DNA of 64,000 nt, from assembly GCF_014287475.1 (NCBI RefSeq), contig NZ_JACOPF010000001.1, positions 1,302,001 to 1,366,000 of the forward strand, read 5' to 3'. Below are positions 24,898 through 33,466 of this stretch, in pieces; the stretch's first letter is position 1, and each line of letters starts with the position of its first letter. The notes beneath the pieces were generated by a model, which saw only the letters and a list, made by a program, of their open reading frames with translations, did no database searches and had not been told where the DNA came from. The stretch is from Mediterraneibacter hominis (GTDB lineage: Bacteria > Bacillota > Clostridia > Lachnospirales > Lachnospiraceae). Made by a program: the position numbers and the translations under genes.

Positions 24898-26679
24898 TTA
24901 TTCAATCCAGTCTTTTTTGCCTTTTGCAACCGGCAGCTCGATCCAGGACGCCGCATCCTGCCCCAGATGAATCTCAAAATTTACTTCCTTTGCCAGTGGG
25001 TGAGGCCCTGCCACACGTCCTGATGTATAGAGCCGCGGCAGGCTTGCCATCTCGTTGAAATCAAAATATTGCTGATCCATCGTCTTGAATTCTACTTCCA
25101 CACAGTGTCCGGCCTTATACATATTATCGATCGGCGCCATTTCGAATATATATTCATATACTTTTCCCGGTATTACCTGTTCTTCCTGTGTATGATCGTG
25201 TTTTGGCCTGTGCGGTGTACTTGTATTCTCGTCTATTTTTCTATGTGAGCACTTCAAATACCCACAGGAAAGTAATGTACGGTACCCTGTTTTGCTGTCT
25301 TTATCCCATAGCTTCAAAGCCAGATGTGCGTCCTCTATATCGATCGCAGCATACAGACAACCTGTCACAGGTCCCGCCATTTCTGTGTCTTCTGTAAACG
25401 GTTCGGAAGTATACGTAAGTGCGGGTACTTCCTCCGGCATCTGTGATACCTGCGTAGGCGGTATGTGCCGGATCGTATCCACACCGTCCGCCTCTGCCTT
25501 ATTTGTATCCAGGCTGTTGTTTTTCTTTAAATAAAATTTCTGGTACTCTGTCGCCTTTGCGGGCCATTGGGTGTCGTAACGGTATTTCTCTTCTCCCATA
25601 ACCCGCGTCTTAATCGGCGGCTCTTCCATGAGTCCTGTGTCAATGCCTTTCAGCCAGTAATCATACCAGCGAAGCTCTTCCGGAACCGGATTGTCATACG
25701 GGGACGTTTTCTTTGTCGCCGGATCGATCATCAGAAGCTTCTTCGGTACATCTGTATCCAGCTTATTGAAAATATCATAAGCAGACACCGTAGAGGCCCC
25801 ATACTCATAAAAGATACCTACGATATAAACCGGAATCCTCACTTTCCTGTCTCCAAAGCTCCTTCTGTCCCACCACTCGCTTTTGTATGGATGAAGCATA
25901 ATGTCAATATTCCATGTATAATGGCGCGGTGGAAAACTGTCCAACCCGCGGTAATAATAAGAGTTCGTCGCGATCTCTGGCTGTCTCCTTGCCGCGGCAA
26001 GCATTTCTTTTAACTTCTCCGGAGAATTTTCCATTTCCGCCTCTGAAACGGTATTGGTATGCGGAATATAACTGCACAGAGGATAATTAATATCGCTTAA
26101 AATTCCTCCCGGATAACAGTCCATATACATATCGTCTATGACATCTACCGGCATGATTGCCTTCAAATATGGAGGTTCCATTGCTGCGACAAGCGGCTGT
26201 ATTTTTCCCGCATAACCGCACCCGATCATACCTACATTTCCATCAGAGAGATAATGTCCTGCCCAGCGGATCACCTCTACGCAGTCTGTCTGATCCTGCC
26301 GGCTTAACACCCCTGTCCATATTCCTTCTGAATTTCCAATCCCTCTCGGGTTTACTACAACCACAATATAACCGCGCTGTGCAAAGTAATCAATTCCCGC
26401 GATTTCTATCCCTTGTTCGTACATAAACTTTCCCAGCCCAATGGGGTCTCTTCTTCTGCCTGTCTCCTGCGCCGTCTTTCCAAAGGGTGAGAATCCTATA
26501 AGTACCGGATGGCGTTCTGTATCGTCCGGTCTGTATACATCACAGTAGAGTCTTACATCATCTTTCATCACAATCGGTCTGTCTTTTTCTATCCTCACTT
26601 CATAAACCGGTCTGGAAAGTTTGTCCGCCTGCTCTTTTGCCTTTTTATCCCAATAGCAGACATCTTTCAATTCTTTCAT
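24898..26679 (-). CDS. CocE/NonD-family protein lacking the nucleophile serine
   Basis: A 593-aa tandem paralogue of the 23091 gene, sharing VVVNPRGIGNSEG, the PVDVIDDMYMDCYPGG region, ELRWYDYWLKGIDTG and the C-terminal jelly-roll. At the nucleophile elbow it reads GMIGCGYAGKIQP, with Gly where Ser is expected, and the acid position reads GIFYEYG. It is therefore probably not a classical serine hydrolase. It may be a binding partner or act by another mechanism. It has its own ribosome site (AAAGGAGG) and its own promoter at 26715-26746. Confidence 0.8.
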   Translation of the reverse strand: MKELKDVCYWDKKAKEQADKLSRPVYEVRIEKDRPIVMKDDVRLYCDVYRPDDTERHPVLIGFSPFGKTAQETGRRRDPIGLGKFMYEQGIEIAGIDYFAQRGYIVVVVNPRGIGNSEGIWTGVLSRQDQTDCVEVIRWAGHYLSDGNVGMIGCGYAGKIQPLVAAMEPPYLKAIMPVDVIDDMYMDCYPGGILSDINYPLCSYIPHTNTVSEAEMENSPEKLKEMLAAARRQPEIATNSYYYRGLDSFPPRHYTWNIDIMLHPYKSEWWDRRSFGDRKVRIPVYIVGIFYEYGASTVSAYDIFNKLDTDVPKKLLMIDPATKKTSPYDNPVPEELRWYDYWLKGIDTGLMEEPPIKTRVMGEEKYRYDTQWPAKATEYQKFYLKKNNSLDTNKAEADGVDTIRHIPPTQVSQMPEEVPALTYTSEPFTEDTEMAGPVTGCLYAAIDIEDAHLALKLWDKDSKTGYRTLLSCGYLKCSHRKIDENTSTPHRPKHDHTQEEQVIPGKVYEYIFEMAPIDNMYKAGHCVEVEFKTMDQQYFDFNEMASLPRLYTSGRVAGPHPLAKEVNFEIHLGQDAASWIELPVAKGKKDWIE

Positions 26680-26714
26680 AATTGTGGATTACCTCCTTTA
26701 ACTTTTCTGGGTTC

Positions 26715-26746
26715 ATTATACAGCCTCCCCTTCGGGGGAAAGTCAA
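26715..26746 (-). promoter_or_regulatory. MerR-type promoter inside the operon, before the second CocE gene
   Basis: TTGACT (26741-26746) and a perfect TATAAT (26715-26720) are 20 bp apart. The over-long spacer contains the dyad CCCCCGAAGGGG. Such long spacers with a central dyad mark promoters activated by MerR-family proteins. The -35 overlaps the kynureninase stop codon. It would let the CocE-like genes and ald be expressed separately from the upstream genes. Confidence 0.65.
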
Positions 26747-28023
26747 TCTTTATTTTTTAGAAGTCCATACAGATTCTCCGCCGTTTGCCACACGTCTGCA
26801 AAGCTGGTGAACAACGGAGAAAAAGCAATTCTGACCTGGTTTGACGCGTCTGGTCTTTTTTCACTTTTTATTTTTTTCTCTGCGGCTTCCTTTAATTCTT
26901 TTGTTATATGAGAACCGCTGTCCAAAAATTCTGTCATCTCCTCCGACGCGATATGCGCGATTGTGACATGCCCGCCTCTGCGTTTCGCTTCTTCTGGAGT
27001 AATAATCTGTGCTCCCAGCGGCATAAGCTTTTCTTTTACAAGCTCCATAAAAAATCCTGTCATTTCCAGTGATTTTCTGCGTATCTTATCTATCCCCGCT
27101 TCCTGTATCATCTCGAGGGCCCCCTCCAGAGGAGCTATATTGAGGATCATAGGAGAGCCATGCTGCCATCCCCCTGCCCCTGTTTCAGGCTCAAATTCCG
27201 GCAGCTTTTTAAACTGGAGCGATTTCTTATATCCATGCCAGCCGGGCATAGCCGGATATACACTGAAATTTGATTCATGTATAAACAGAGTTGCCGGACA
27301 TCCCAGCCCTCCATTTAAATATTTATAATTGCACCATACTGCAAAATCCACCTTCCAGTCGTGCAGTTTATGGGGCACTACTCCCGCCGAATGACTTAGA
27401 TCAAATCCAATCGGGATACCTCTTTTATGTGCTTCCTCTGTAAGATACTCCATATCCAGAAGCTGCCCTGTCGAATGTATGACAGAGCCTAAGAATACCA
27501 GAGCAACCTCCGGTGTCATTGCCTCCACAATTTTCTCTTCATCCAGCAACAGCTCCTCTCCGCCTCCCAATATCAGCTCTGCCTCTGGATCCATTCCCTT
27601 TAACCGAATCTGCCCGTCTACCGCATATTTATCAGAAGAAAAAATCTGTCTGTCGCACAAGATTTTTGTCCGCTTTCCCTGCGGCCTGTAAAAAGAAGCC
27701 AGCACACAGTGGATATTCGTCGTAGTCGTTCCATTAATGATCAGTTCCTTGTCCACTGCCCCTACCAAGTCTCGTTCCATGTCCGCAATGCGCTCTGGAT
27801 AGTAAAACCATGGGATTTTTCCGCTAAACCATCCTGCGACAAGCTGCTCTTTCCATTCAGAGGCAACCCTTAAAAGGGTTGCCTCTGAACGTCGGGACAT
27901 GGGCCCCAGCCCATTTGCTTCATAATATAAATAGGATGGCAGATAGAATTCTTCCTTATACCTTGCAAGAACATCTTTTTTATCCAGTTCTCTTGCATAT
28001 TCCAATGTCAGCTTTTTTTCCAT
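26743..28023 (-). CDS. kynU: Kynureninase (PLP-dependent)
   Basis: A 426-aa fold-type I PLP enzyme. Kynureninase cleaves L-kynurenine to anthranilate and L-alanine. Motifs include EANGLGPMSRRS and TTTTNIHCVLASFYRP near the phosphate site, GFDLSHSAGVVPHKLHDW with the PLP Asp, and the Schiff-base lysine in WCNYKYLNGGLGCPA. GGWQHGSPMILN is a typical kynureninase segment. It lies between an APC permease and CocE-like genes, with a cyclase-family formamidase in the same operon, which supports the assignment. A related aminotransferase-V enzyme with another substrate cannot be excluded. Confidence 0.88.
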   Translation of the reverse strand: MEKKLTLEYARELDKKDVLARYKEEFYLPSYLYYEANGLGPMSRRSEATLLRVASEWKEQLVAGWFSGKIPWFYYPERIADMERDLVGAVDKELIINGTTTTNIHCVLASFYRPQGKRTKILCDRQIFSSDKYAVDGQIRLKGMDPEAELILGGGEELLLDEEKIVEAMTPEVALVFLGSVIHSTGQLLDMEYLTEEAHKRGIPIGFDLSHSAGVVPHKLHDWKVDFAVWCNYKYLNGGLGCPATLFIHESNFSVYPAMPGWHGYKKSLQFKKLPEFEPETGAGGWQHGSPMILNIAPLEGALEMIQEAGIDKIRRKSLEMTGFFMELVKEKLMPLGAQIITPEEAKRRGGHVTIAHIASEEMTEFLDSGSHITKELKEAAEKKIKSEKRPDASNQVRIAFSPLFTSFADVWQTAENLYGLLKNKD

Positions 28024-28045
28024 ACTATTTTTTCATATCCTTTCT

Positions 28046-29422
28046 TTATTCCCCGTCTTCCTCTGTCTCATAGCTGATTTCCACCTTCACTTTTCCAGAT
28101 TTATAACGAACCACCATGAAAACAAATGTCAGTACCAGCAGAATGATGTTGCCGATAATAATTTCCGGTGTATTGTCTTCAATCAGCAGCCAATTCTGGA
28201 AAATTAACAATGCCCCGCAGAAGTAACAGATTGCCTTCAACGCACCTTTTGGAATCTTAAACGTAGATTTCTCCCATGCCTCCGGCAGAATCTTCGGCAA
28301 GCGTGCGGTAGCAACCACAACAAGGAAAGTAGTAACATTCATCAGAATCATGGACATATTCGCGATACGTTCAATATCCAGACCACTGATAACCGGAATC
28401 AGGCCCACAATATAGAATAAAATCAGCAGTAAATGCGGAGTACCATACTTTTTATTGATTACGCCCAGCTTCTTCGGGAACCAGCCATCTACACTCGCCT
28501 GCAGTACCGGCTTTGTCACCCAGCCAAATGTAGCGTTCAGCGTGGTGGACAAAGCAAGAAGCGCGCCGCCGGTTACGAAAAATACGTACAGTGGCCCCGG
28601 AAGGAATTCTTTTGCCGCTACCGCGAGAGACTGATACATCACTTCTTCTACCGGAAGAACACCTGCCGCCACAAAACCGATGATTGTGTACAGCGCAGTT
28701 ACAACCAGTGTTGACAATACAATCGCAAATGGCAGGTCTTTCGTAGGATTCTTACACTCACCTGAAAAGTTGACCAGATTTCCTCCGCCTGTTGTCGCAA
28801 AGGAAGTGAAAATCGCCGCCATGCAGAAGCCTTTCCATCCGCCTGCAAACAATGGCGGCTCTGGATTTGTAAAATATCCTGGTTCGATATTAAATAGGCC
28901 CACCGCTGCAAACACACCTAACGCAACTGCCAGAACAATCACCATGACATTCTGTACGATCGCCGCATCCTTTACTCCAAACAGATTGATTACAAAAAAT
29001 AAAGTCAGCGCAGCCACAGCCAGAGGAACTCGCGGAATTCCCGGGACAAGCGCCAGCAGATAGTCTGCCAGCGATAACGCATACATACCGATAGAAATAT
29101 TTCCGACTATGTAGATAATGATATAAAAACCGGAAAATTTCTCTCCCAGCAAAAGGCTTGCCATTGTATACTGACCTCCGCGTAAACGTACCGCGCTTCC
29201 CGCAAAGATACTCGGTATTGTTACAGCCAGTGAAAACAACGCCCCGAATAAAAATGCAAAAATAACGGAACGCCCTGTATATCCGATTGCAACTCCGGTC
29301 AGAGAAAAGACACCAGAGCCGATAATCTGTCCGATCCCCATGGAAATCAGTTCTTTCTTCCCTAACACCCGCCGCAGCTGCTTTGTGGTATATTCTTCAC
29401 TTGCATTTGTCGTATTACCCAT
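28046..29422 (-). CDS. APC-superfamily amino-acid permease
   Basis: A 458-aa integral membrane transporter with about 12 helices. Helix 1 carries GIGQIIGSGVFSLTGVAIGY, the substrate-binding GSGVF motif of amino acid/polyamine antiporters. RLRGGQYTMASLLLG and FVTGGALLALSTTLNATFGW follow. It sits 22 bp upstream of kynU and 29 bp downstream of kynB-like in one operon, so its cargo is plausibly kynurenine, N-formylkynurenine or tryptophan, or an exchange of these with anthranilate or alanine. That is inference from context only. Confidence 0.88.
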   Translation of the reverse strand: MGNTTNASEEYTTKQLRRVLGKKELISMGIGQIIGSGVFSLTGVAIGYTGRSVIFAFLFGALFSLAVTIPSIFAGSAVRLRGGQYTMASLLLGEKFSGFYIIIYIVGNISIGMYALSLADYLLALVPGIPRVPLAVAALTLFFVINLFGVKDAAIVQNVMVIVLAVALGVFAAVGLFNIEPGYFTNPEPPLFAGGWKGFCMAAIFTSFATTGGGNLVNFSGECKNPTKDLPFAIVLSTLVVTALYTIIGFVAAGVLPVEEVMYQSLAVAAKEFLPGPLYVFFVTGGALLALSTTLNATFGWVTKPVLQASVDGWFPKKLGVINKKYGTPHLLLILFYIVGLIPVISGLDIERIANMSMILMNVTTFLVVVATARLPKILPEAWEKSTFKIPKGALKAICYFCGALLIFQNWLLIEDNTPEIIIGNIILLVLTFVFMVVRYKSGKVKVEISYETEEDGE

Positions 29423-29451
29423 AAATTACCCTCCTTATTACTCACATTCTT

Positions 29452-30165
29452 CTAGGATTTTTCCACCATCGCAATCGCACGCACCGGTGAGCCGTCTGCC
29501 TCTAGAATTTTCAAAGGAAGGAAGGAATAAAAGGCTTCTTCTTTCGGCAGAGCCTCCAGATTACAGAGATATTCCACAATCAGAGTCTCGTTTCCAAGCA
29601 ACATATGGTGCGCTTCATTTCTCACATTTTCTCTGTCCATATTCTCCAGTATTTCTTCAAATGTAGGATTCTCCACTCTCTGTGCGGTGGAAAATCCAAA
29701 CGCGGCGTCCGCCGAGCTTCCGTCTGTCCCTACAATCCGAATCCCCAGATCCACAAGTGCTTTGGCTGCTTCCTCTGTCAAATAAGGATGTTTAAAGAAA
29801 TCCCACGTACCGTAATATTTCTCCCAGCCGGTATTTAAAATTGCGAACGCAACCTTTTTAAGAGGTTCGGCATATGCCATAATATCTTCTTTTGTGATGG
29901 CGTATTTCTCTCCTTTATCTCTGAAATCCAGCACAATTCCCTTTCCCAGAAAATATTCCACCGGAAAATCATTTAGTGTTTTTCCTTCTCTGTAATAATG
30001 ATGTGGAGCATCGATATGAGTAGCTGTATGGGTACCCATCTTCATAAATTTTACGTTTACCCCTTCTTTTTCTGTCGTTGTATAATTTTCTACCACCGGA
30101 ACCCTGTCGCACGGGCAGACCTGTGTGCTATTGTTAATTTCTCTTGTCAAGTCAATATATTTCAC
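29452..30165 (-). CDS. kynB: Cyclase-family metal hydrolase, likely kynurenine formamidase
   Basis: A 237-aa cyclase-family protein. The metal-binding motif HTATHIDAPHHY lies near residue 48, with TGWEKYYG and GTDGSSADAAF further on. KynB members hydrolyse N-formyl-L-kynurenine to kynurenine and formate. The GTG at 30165 is favoured, since AAGGGAG abuts the ATG at 30174 with no spacing but is 9 nt from the GTG. It is first of the catabolic genes after the MerR gene. Kynureninase in the same operon makes this substrate the best guess; other cyclase-family hydrolases act on cyclic amides. Confidence 0.82.
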   Translation of the reverse strand: MKYIDLTREINNSTQVCPCDRVPVVENYTTTEKEGVNVKFMKMGTHTATHIDAPHHYYREGKTLNDFPVEYFLGKGIVLDFRDKGEKYAITKEDIMAYAEPLKKVAFAILNTGWEKYYGTWDFFKHPYLTEEAAKALVDLGIRIVGTDGSSADAAFGFSTAQRVENPTFEEILENMDRENVRNEAHHMLLGNETLIVEYLCNLEALPKEEAFYSFLPLKILEADGSPVRAIAMVEKS

Positions 30166-30203
30166 AAAAAACATCTCCCTTCACTTCAATATCGCTCGCT
30201 TCA

Positions 30204-31043
30204 TCATTTCACATTCTTTATTTTCTGAATTGGTATCTGGATTTCTGTTACAAATTCTTCTGGATTACTTGTCATAAAGTCATCCATATGAAACTCCTCC
30301 CGAATGTTTCCCGTAATTTCATAATGATTTTCTTCTATCCATGTCAGAATCGCTTCATAAGAATTGATGACGCTTTCATGTTCCCCCGTATGCAGTAAGT
30401 AGGCCACCTGGTCAAGAGCGTCTACCTCTTTGCACCGGATTCTTTCGTTTCCTTTGAAATCCGTCAATACTCTTTTCTGGATTTCCACCTGAATATCGTC
30501 GCCTTTAAATACAGAATCATAGTAAATCGTGTACCTCTCTGTCCCTGTCTTTATCCTGGACTGATTTAAAAACTCTAAAAGCTCACTCCACAAAGAATCC
30601 TGCGTAGAATAAGCGCTGATCGTCGCTTCAAGACTTGCTACCTTCATCTTTCCGATTTTCTTCGTTCCTACATTCAGCCCGGAGATTTCTATTTTTCCTT
30701 CTCCGTCCAGCTTCTTTTTCAAGAGTGCAATCATCTGTTTTTTCTGGTTCAATTCCTGAATCTGTCTGTCCAGCTCCATCTGTTTTAAATCGAGAACCCC
30801 CTTTAATACTGTGTTATCCTTTTCCTCCTCTCTCTGCATCAGATATGCAATCTCTTTCAGGGATAAGCCCATTTCCTTTAATAGAAATATCTCGTTTAGT
30901 ACTGGAATCTGGGAGGATGTATAATAACGATATCCTGTCATCTGATCCACATACTGAGGTTTCAGCAACCCTAATTCGTCGTAATACCGAAGTGTCTTTC
31001 CTGAGATTTTATAGATTCCTGCTAATTGACCAATACGAAACAT
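30204..31043 (-). CDS. MerR-family transcriptional regulator with effector-binding domain
   Basis: A 279-aa regulator. Residues 1-70 are the MerR winged HTH (FRIGQLAGIYKISGKTLRYY, then GLLKPQYVDQMTGYRYY). About 75-115 form the dimer coiled coil. The rest resembles a GyrI-like effector domain as in BmrR/TipA. It is the first gene of the operon and has a textbook MerR-type promoter 49 bp upstream, so it likely activates its own transcription and the kynurenine-type genes when its aromatic or peptide effector binds. The effector is unknown. Confidence 0.9.
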   Translation of the reverse strand: MFRIGQLAGIYKISGKTLRYYDELGLLKPQYVDQMTGYRYYTSSQIPVLNEIFLLKEMGLSLKEIAYLMQREEEKDNTVLKGVLDLKQMELDRQIQELNQKKQMIALLKKKLDGEGKIEISGLNVGTKKIGKMKVASLEATISAYSTQDSLWSELLEFLNQSRIKTGTERYTIYYDSVFKGDDIQVEIQKRVLTDFKGNERIRCKEVDALDQVAYLLHTGEHESVINSYEAILTWIEENHYEITGNIREEFHMDDFMTSNPEEFVTEIQIPIQKIKNVK

Positions 31044-31091
31044 ATGTACCTCCTTTTTTGTATTCCCCAGCTATGTTTTCTCTTAAGTGAA

Positions 31092-31122
31092 ATTCTACAG
31101 TTTGCCGTAAGGGCAAGGTCAA
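31092..31122 (-). promoter_or_regulatory. MerR-type promoter/operator heading the kynurenine-type operon
   Basis: TTGACC (31117-31122) and TAGAAT (31092-31097) are separated by 19 bp, the hallmark spacing of MerR-activated promoters. The spacer holds the perfect dyad TTGCC-N5-GGCAA. It lies just upstream of the merR-like start, consistent with autoregulation. The remaining gap to 31379 shows no further gene. Confidence 0.8.
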
Positions 31123-31379
31123 TATTTTTCTACTCTTTTTTAATTCCTATTTATTTTTCTGATATTTTATGTTTATTGTTTATTTTTTCACAATTTTTCT
31201 TATAATAAATTCTTTTAAAGCTTCAATAATCACTGGATATAACAACGACATTTCTCATTCGATACGTGTATTTTGGGGAAATTTATGAAAATGGGTTTTC
31301 AAAAAAATTCTTGGATAGTCTTATACTCCTAAAAATGAGGTTGACATATGTACGAAATCGGACAAGGAGATGAATATAT

Positions 31380-31834
31380 ATGCACTATTTAAGCGCGGCA
31401 GAATATACGCATTTATCCGGAGAAATTAATTCTCTCTACCATGAAATAGCGGTTAGAATGGGACTTTCAGATAGTGTTTTGAATATTTTATATGTCATTT
31501 GTGAAAAAGGAGATAAATGTCTTCAAAGTGAAATAAGCAAACTGACTGGTATCAGCCGCCAGACAATCAATTCCGCGATCCAAAATTTGAAAAAAACGGA
31601 ATCGTGTGCCTGGAACAAGGACATGGACGAAATACCATTGTTTGTTTAACTGAAAAGGGACAAAAAATTTCAGAAGAAAAGATTCGTCCCATATTTGAAA
31701 TTGAAAATAGAATCTGGAATGAATGGACAGATGAAGAACAGAAGCAATATCTAGCGCTTACACAGAAATATCGTGATGCACTGCAAAAACATATGCGTCT
31801 TTTTTTCACTCCAACTCTGTCCTTAAAGGAGTAG
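31380..31834 (+). pseudogene. MarR-family regulator split by a -1 frameshift at an A7 run
   Basis: The first frame (31380-31649) gives a MarR winged-helix start with LQSEISKLTGISRQTINSAI. After seven adenines at 31590-31596 the -1 frame continues NGIVCLEQGHGRNTIVCLTE and then KGQKISEE, the expected wing and C-terminal helices, to a stop at 31834. Together they make about 151 aa, a normal MarR length. One missing A explains the break; a sequencing error or slippage on A7 are alternatives. AAGGAGATG precedes the ATG. It is followed 2 bp later by the RNHCP gene. Confidence 0.75.
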
Positions 31835-31836
31835 TT

Positions 31837-32268
31837 ATGAATCGAGAAAACAAAAGAAAACAATTTGAAAAAGGATATTATAAAACGCATAGCTGTAAAG
31901 ATAGCTTTACCTGTAAAGTATGCGGCAGACTTGTAGTATCTGCAGGAGCCGGAAGCGGTCATAGGAATCACTGCCCGAACTGCCTGAGCAGCTTACATTT
32001 AGATATTGAACCCGGCGATAGAGAAGCTGATTGTGGAGGAATTATGGAGCCGGTAGGCGTATGGGTACGAAAGACAGGAGAATGGGCAATTATTCATCGT
32101 TGCCGGAGGTGTGGACATCTAAGCTCTAATCGCGTTGCCGCTGATGATAACCCTATGAAACTAATGTCTATCGCTATGAAGCCATTATCACAGCCGCCAT
32201 TTCCTTTAGAACGCATTGAGGAAATGACTGCACTTATGGGTGGTGATGGGTGTTTATATATGAAGTAA
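31837..32268 (+). CDS. RNHCP-domain zinc-ribbon protein
   Basis: A 143-aa protein with the eponymous motif GHRNHCPNCLSSLH (residues about 46-59), preceded by FTCKVCGRLV. This forms a four-Cys metal site. A second CxxC-type site reads HRCRRCGHLSSNR. The family is widespread in Firmicutes and its role is not established; a nucleic-acid-binding or metal-binding function is commonly supposed from the zinc ribbon. It lies 2 bp after the broken MarR gene, so the two were probably co-transcribed, and it ends at a clear terminator. Confidence 0.85.
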   Translation: MNRENKRKQFEKGYYKTHSCKDSFTCKVCGRLVVSAGAGSGHRNHCPNCLSSLHLDIEPGDREADCGGIMEPVGVWVRKTGEWAIIHRCRRCGHLSSNRVAADDNPMKLMSIAMKPLSQPPFPLERIEEMTALMGGDGCLYMK

Positions 32269-32313
32269 AAAATAAGGGAGACACACTGTTTGTGCAATCT
32301 CCCTTACTTTTTT
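32265..32313 (+). terminator. Bidirectional terminator after the RNHCP gene
   Basis: TAAGGGAGA (32273-32281) pairs with TCTCCCTTA (32298-32306), flanked by an A-run before and a T-run after. It can serve the converging DUF362 gene too. Confidence 0.85.
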
Positions 32314-32327
32314 AATCTCCTATTCCT

Positions 32328-33449
32328 TTATATCTGTATTAACTCATATTCTCTGCTGCCTAAGCCAATTTTCTGCGCATGTGCAAGACAGGTCTGCCAT
32401 TCACTCTCCGGAGTCGTATTCGTGAAATGGTCGTGATGGTCGCACAGACTATGATCGTGCAGATGTTCATCTAAGAGACTTCCAGGCATAGGGCTCTGTG
32501 CATTACATGCATCCGCACACGCCTGGTCAAGCGCAACAGGATCAAAGCTTGCGAACATTCCTATATCCGGCAAAATCGGGACGTCATTTTCCGGGTGGCA
32601 ATCACAATATGGGGAAACATCCATTACCAGATTAATGTGAAAGCTGTCCCTTCCATTTACAACTGCTTTGGAGTATTCTGCCATCTTCATATTCAGCTCT
32701 TTAACGGCAGAGGCATTCTCATTGTAAATCGCGTCGAAGTTGCATACCCCCAGACATCTTCCGCACCCTACACATAGATTGTGATCAATCAATGCTTTCT
32801 TTTCCGGGAAAGAAATTGCGCCCTGCGCACAATTTTTTGAACAGACTTGGCACCCTACACAGCTTTCTGTATGTACAGAGGGCTTTCCGCTGTTGTGTTG
32901 TTCCATTTTTCCTGCACGGCTTCCACAGCCCATGCCGATATTTTTCAGACAGCCGCCAAACCCAGTCAGTTCATGTCCTTTGAAGTGACTAAGGCTGATA
33001 AACACATCTGCATCCATAATCGCCTTTCCTATCTTCGCTTCTTTTACCATCTCTGCCCCTTCTACCGAAACATACACCTCGTCCGTCCCTTTTAGCCCGT
33101 CTCCGATAAGAATGTGACACCCGGTAGACAGTATATTAAATCCATTCTCGTAGGCAGCGCTTAGATGCTCCAGCGCATCCTTTCTTCTTCCTACATACAA
33201 GGTATTACAGTCTGTAAGGAAGGGGCGGCCTCCCAGTTCTTTTATTACGTCCGCCACCGCTTTTGCATAATTAGGGCGTAAAAAGGACAGATTTCCCGGC
33301 TCTCCAAAATGAATTTTAATAGCCACCATCTTTTTTTCAAAATCGATCTCCCCGATCCCCGCCTTTTTTATCAACTTTTGAAGCTTCTGTGGAAGACTTG
33401 TCCCCGGAAGGGCACGCAAATCTGTAAAATATACTTTTGATTTTTCCAT
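32328..33449 (-). CDS. DUF362 protein with two [4Fe-4S] ferredoxin motifs
   Basis: A 373-aa iron-sulfur protein. A DUF362 domain spans most of the chain (VAIKIHFGEPGN at residues about 43-54, SLSHFKGHELTGFGGCLKNI). Inserted near residues 190-245 is a dicluster ferredoxin segment: CVGCQVCSKNCAQGAIS and CVGCGRCLGVCNFDAI. The C-terminus is His/Asp-rich (DEHLHDHSLCDHHDH), suggesting another metal site. It is probably a cytosolic redox protein of unknown substrate. A GAGGAAAC site precedes the ATG, and it ends near the terminator at 32265. Confidence 0.85.
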   Translation of the reverse strand: MEKSKVYFTDLRALPGTSLPQKLQKLIKKAGIGEIDFEKKMVAIKIHFGEPGNLSFLRPNYAKAVADVIKELGGRPFLTDCNTLYVGRRKDALEHLSAAYENGFNILSTGCHILIGDGLKGTDEVYVSVEGAEMVKEAKIGKAIMDADVFISLSHFKGHELTGFGGCLKNIGMGCGSRAGKMEQHNSGKPSVHTESCVGCQVCSKNCAQGAISFPEKKALIDHNLCVGCGRCLGVCNFDAIYNENASAVKELNMKMAEYSKAVVNGRDSFHINLVMDVSPYCDCHPENDVPILPDIGMFASFDPVALDQACADACNAQSPMPGSLLDEHLHDHSLCDHHDHFTNTTPESEWQTCLAHAQKIGLGSREYELIQI

Positions 33450-33466
33450 GTTGTTTCCTCTTTTCT

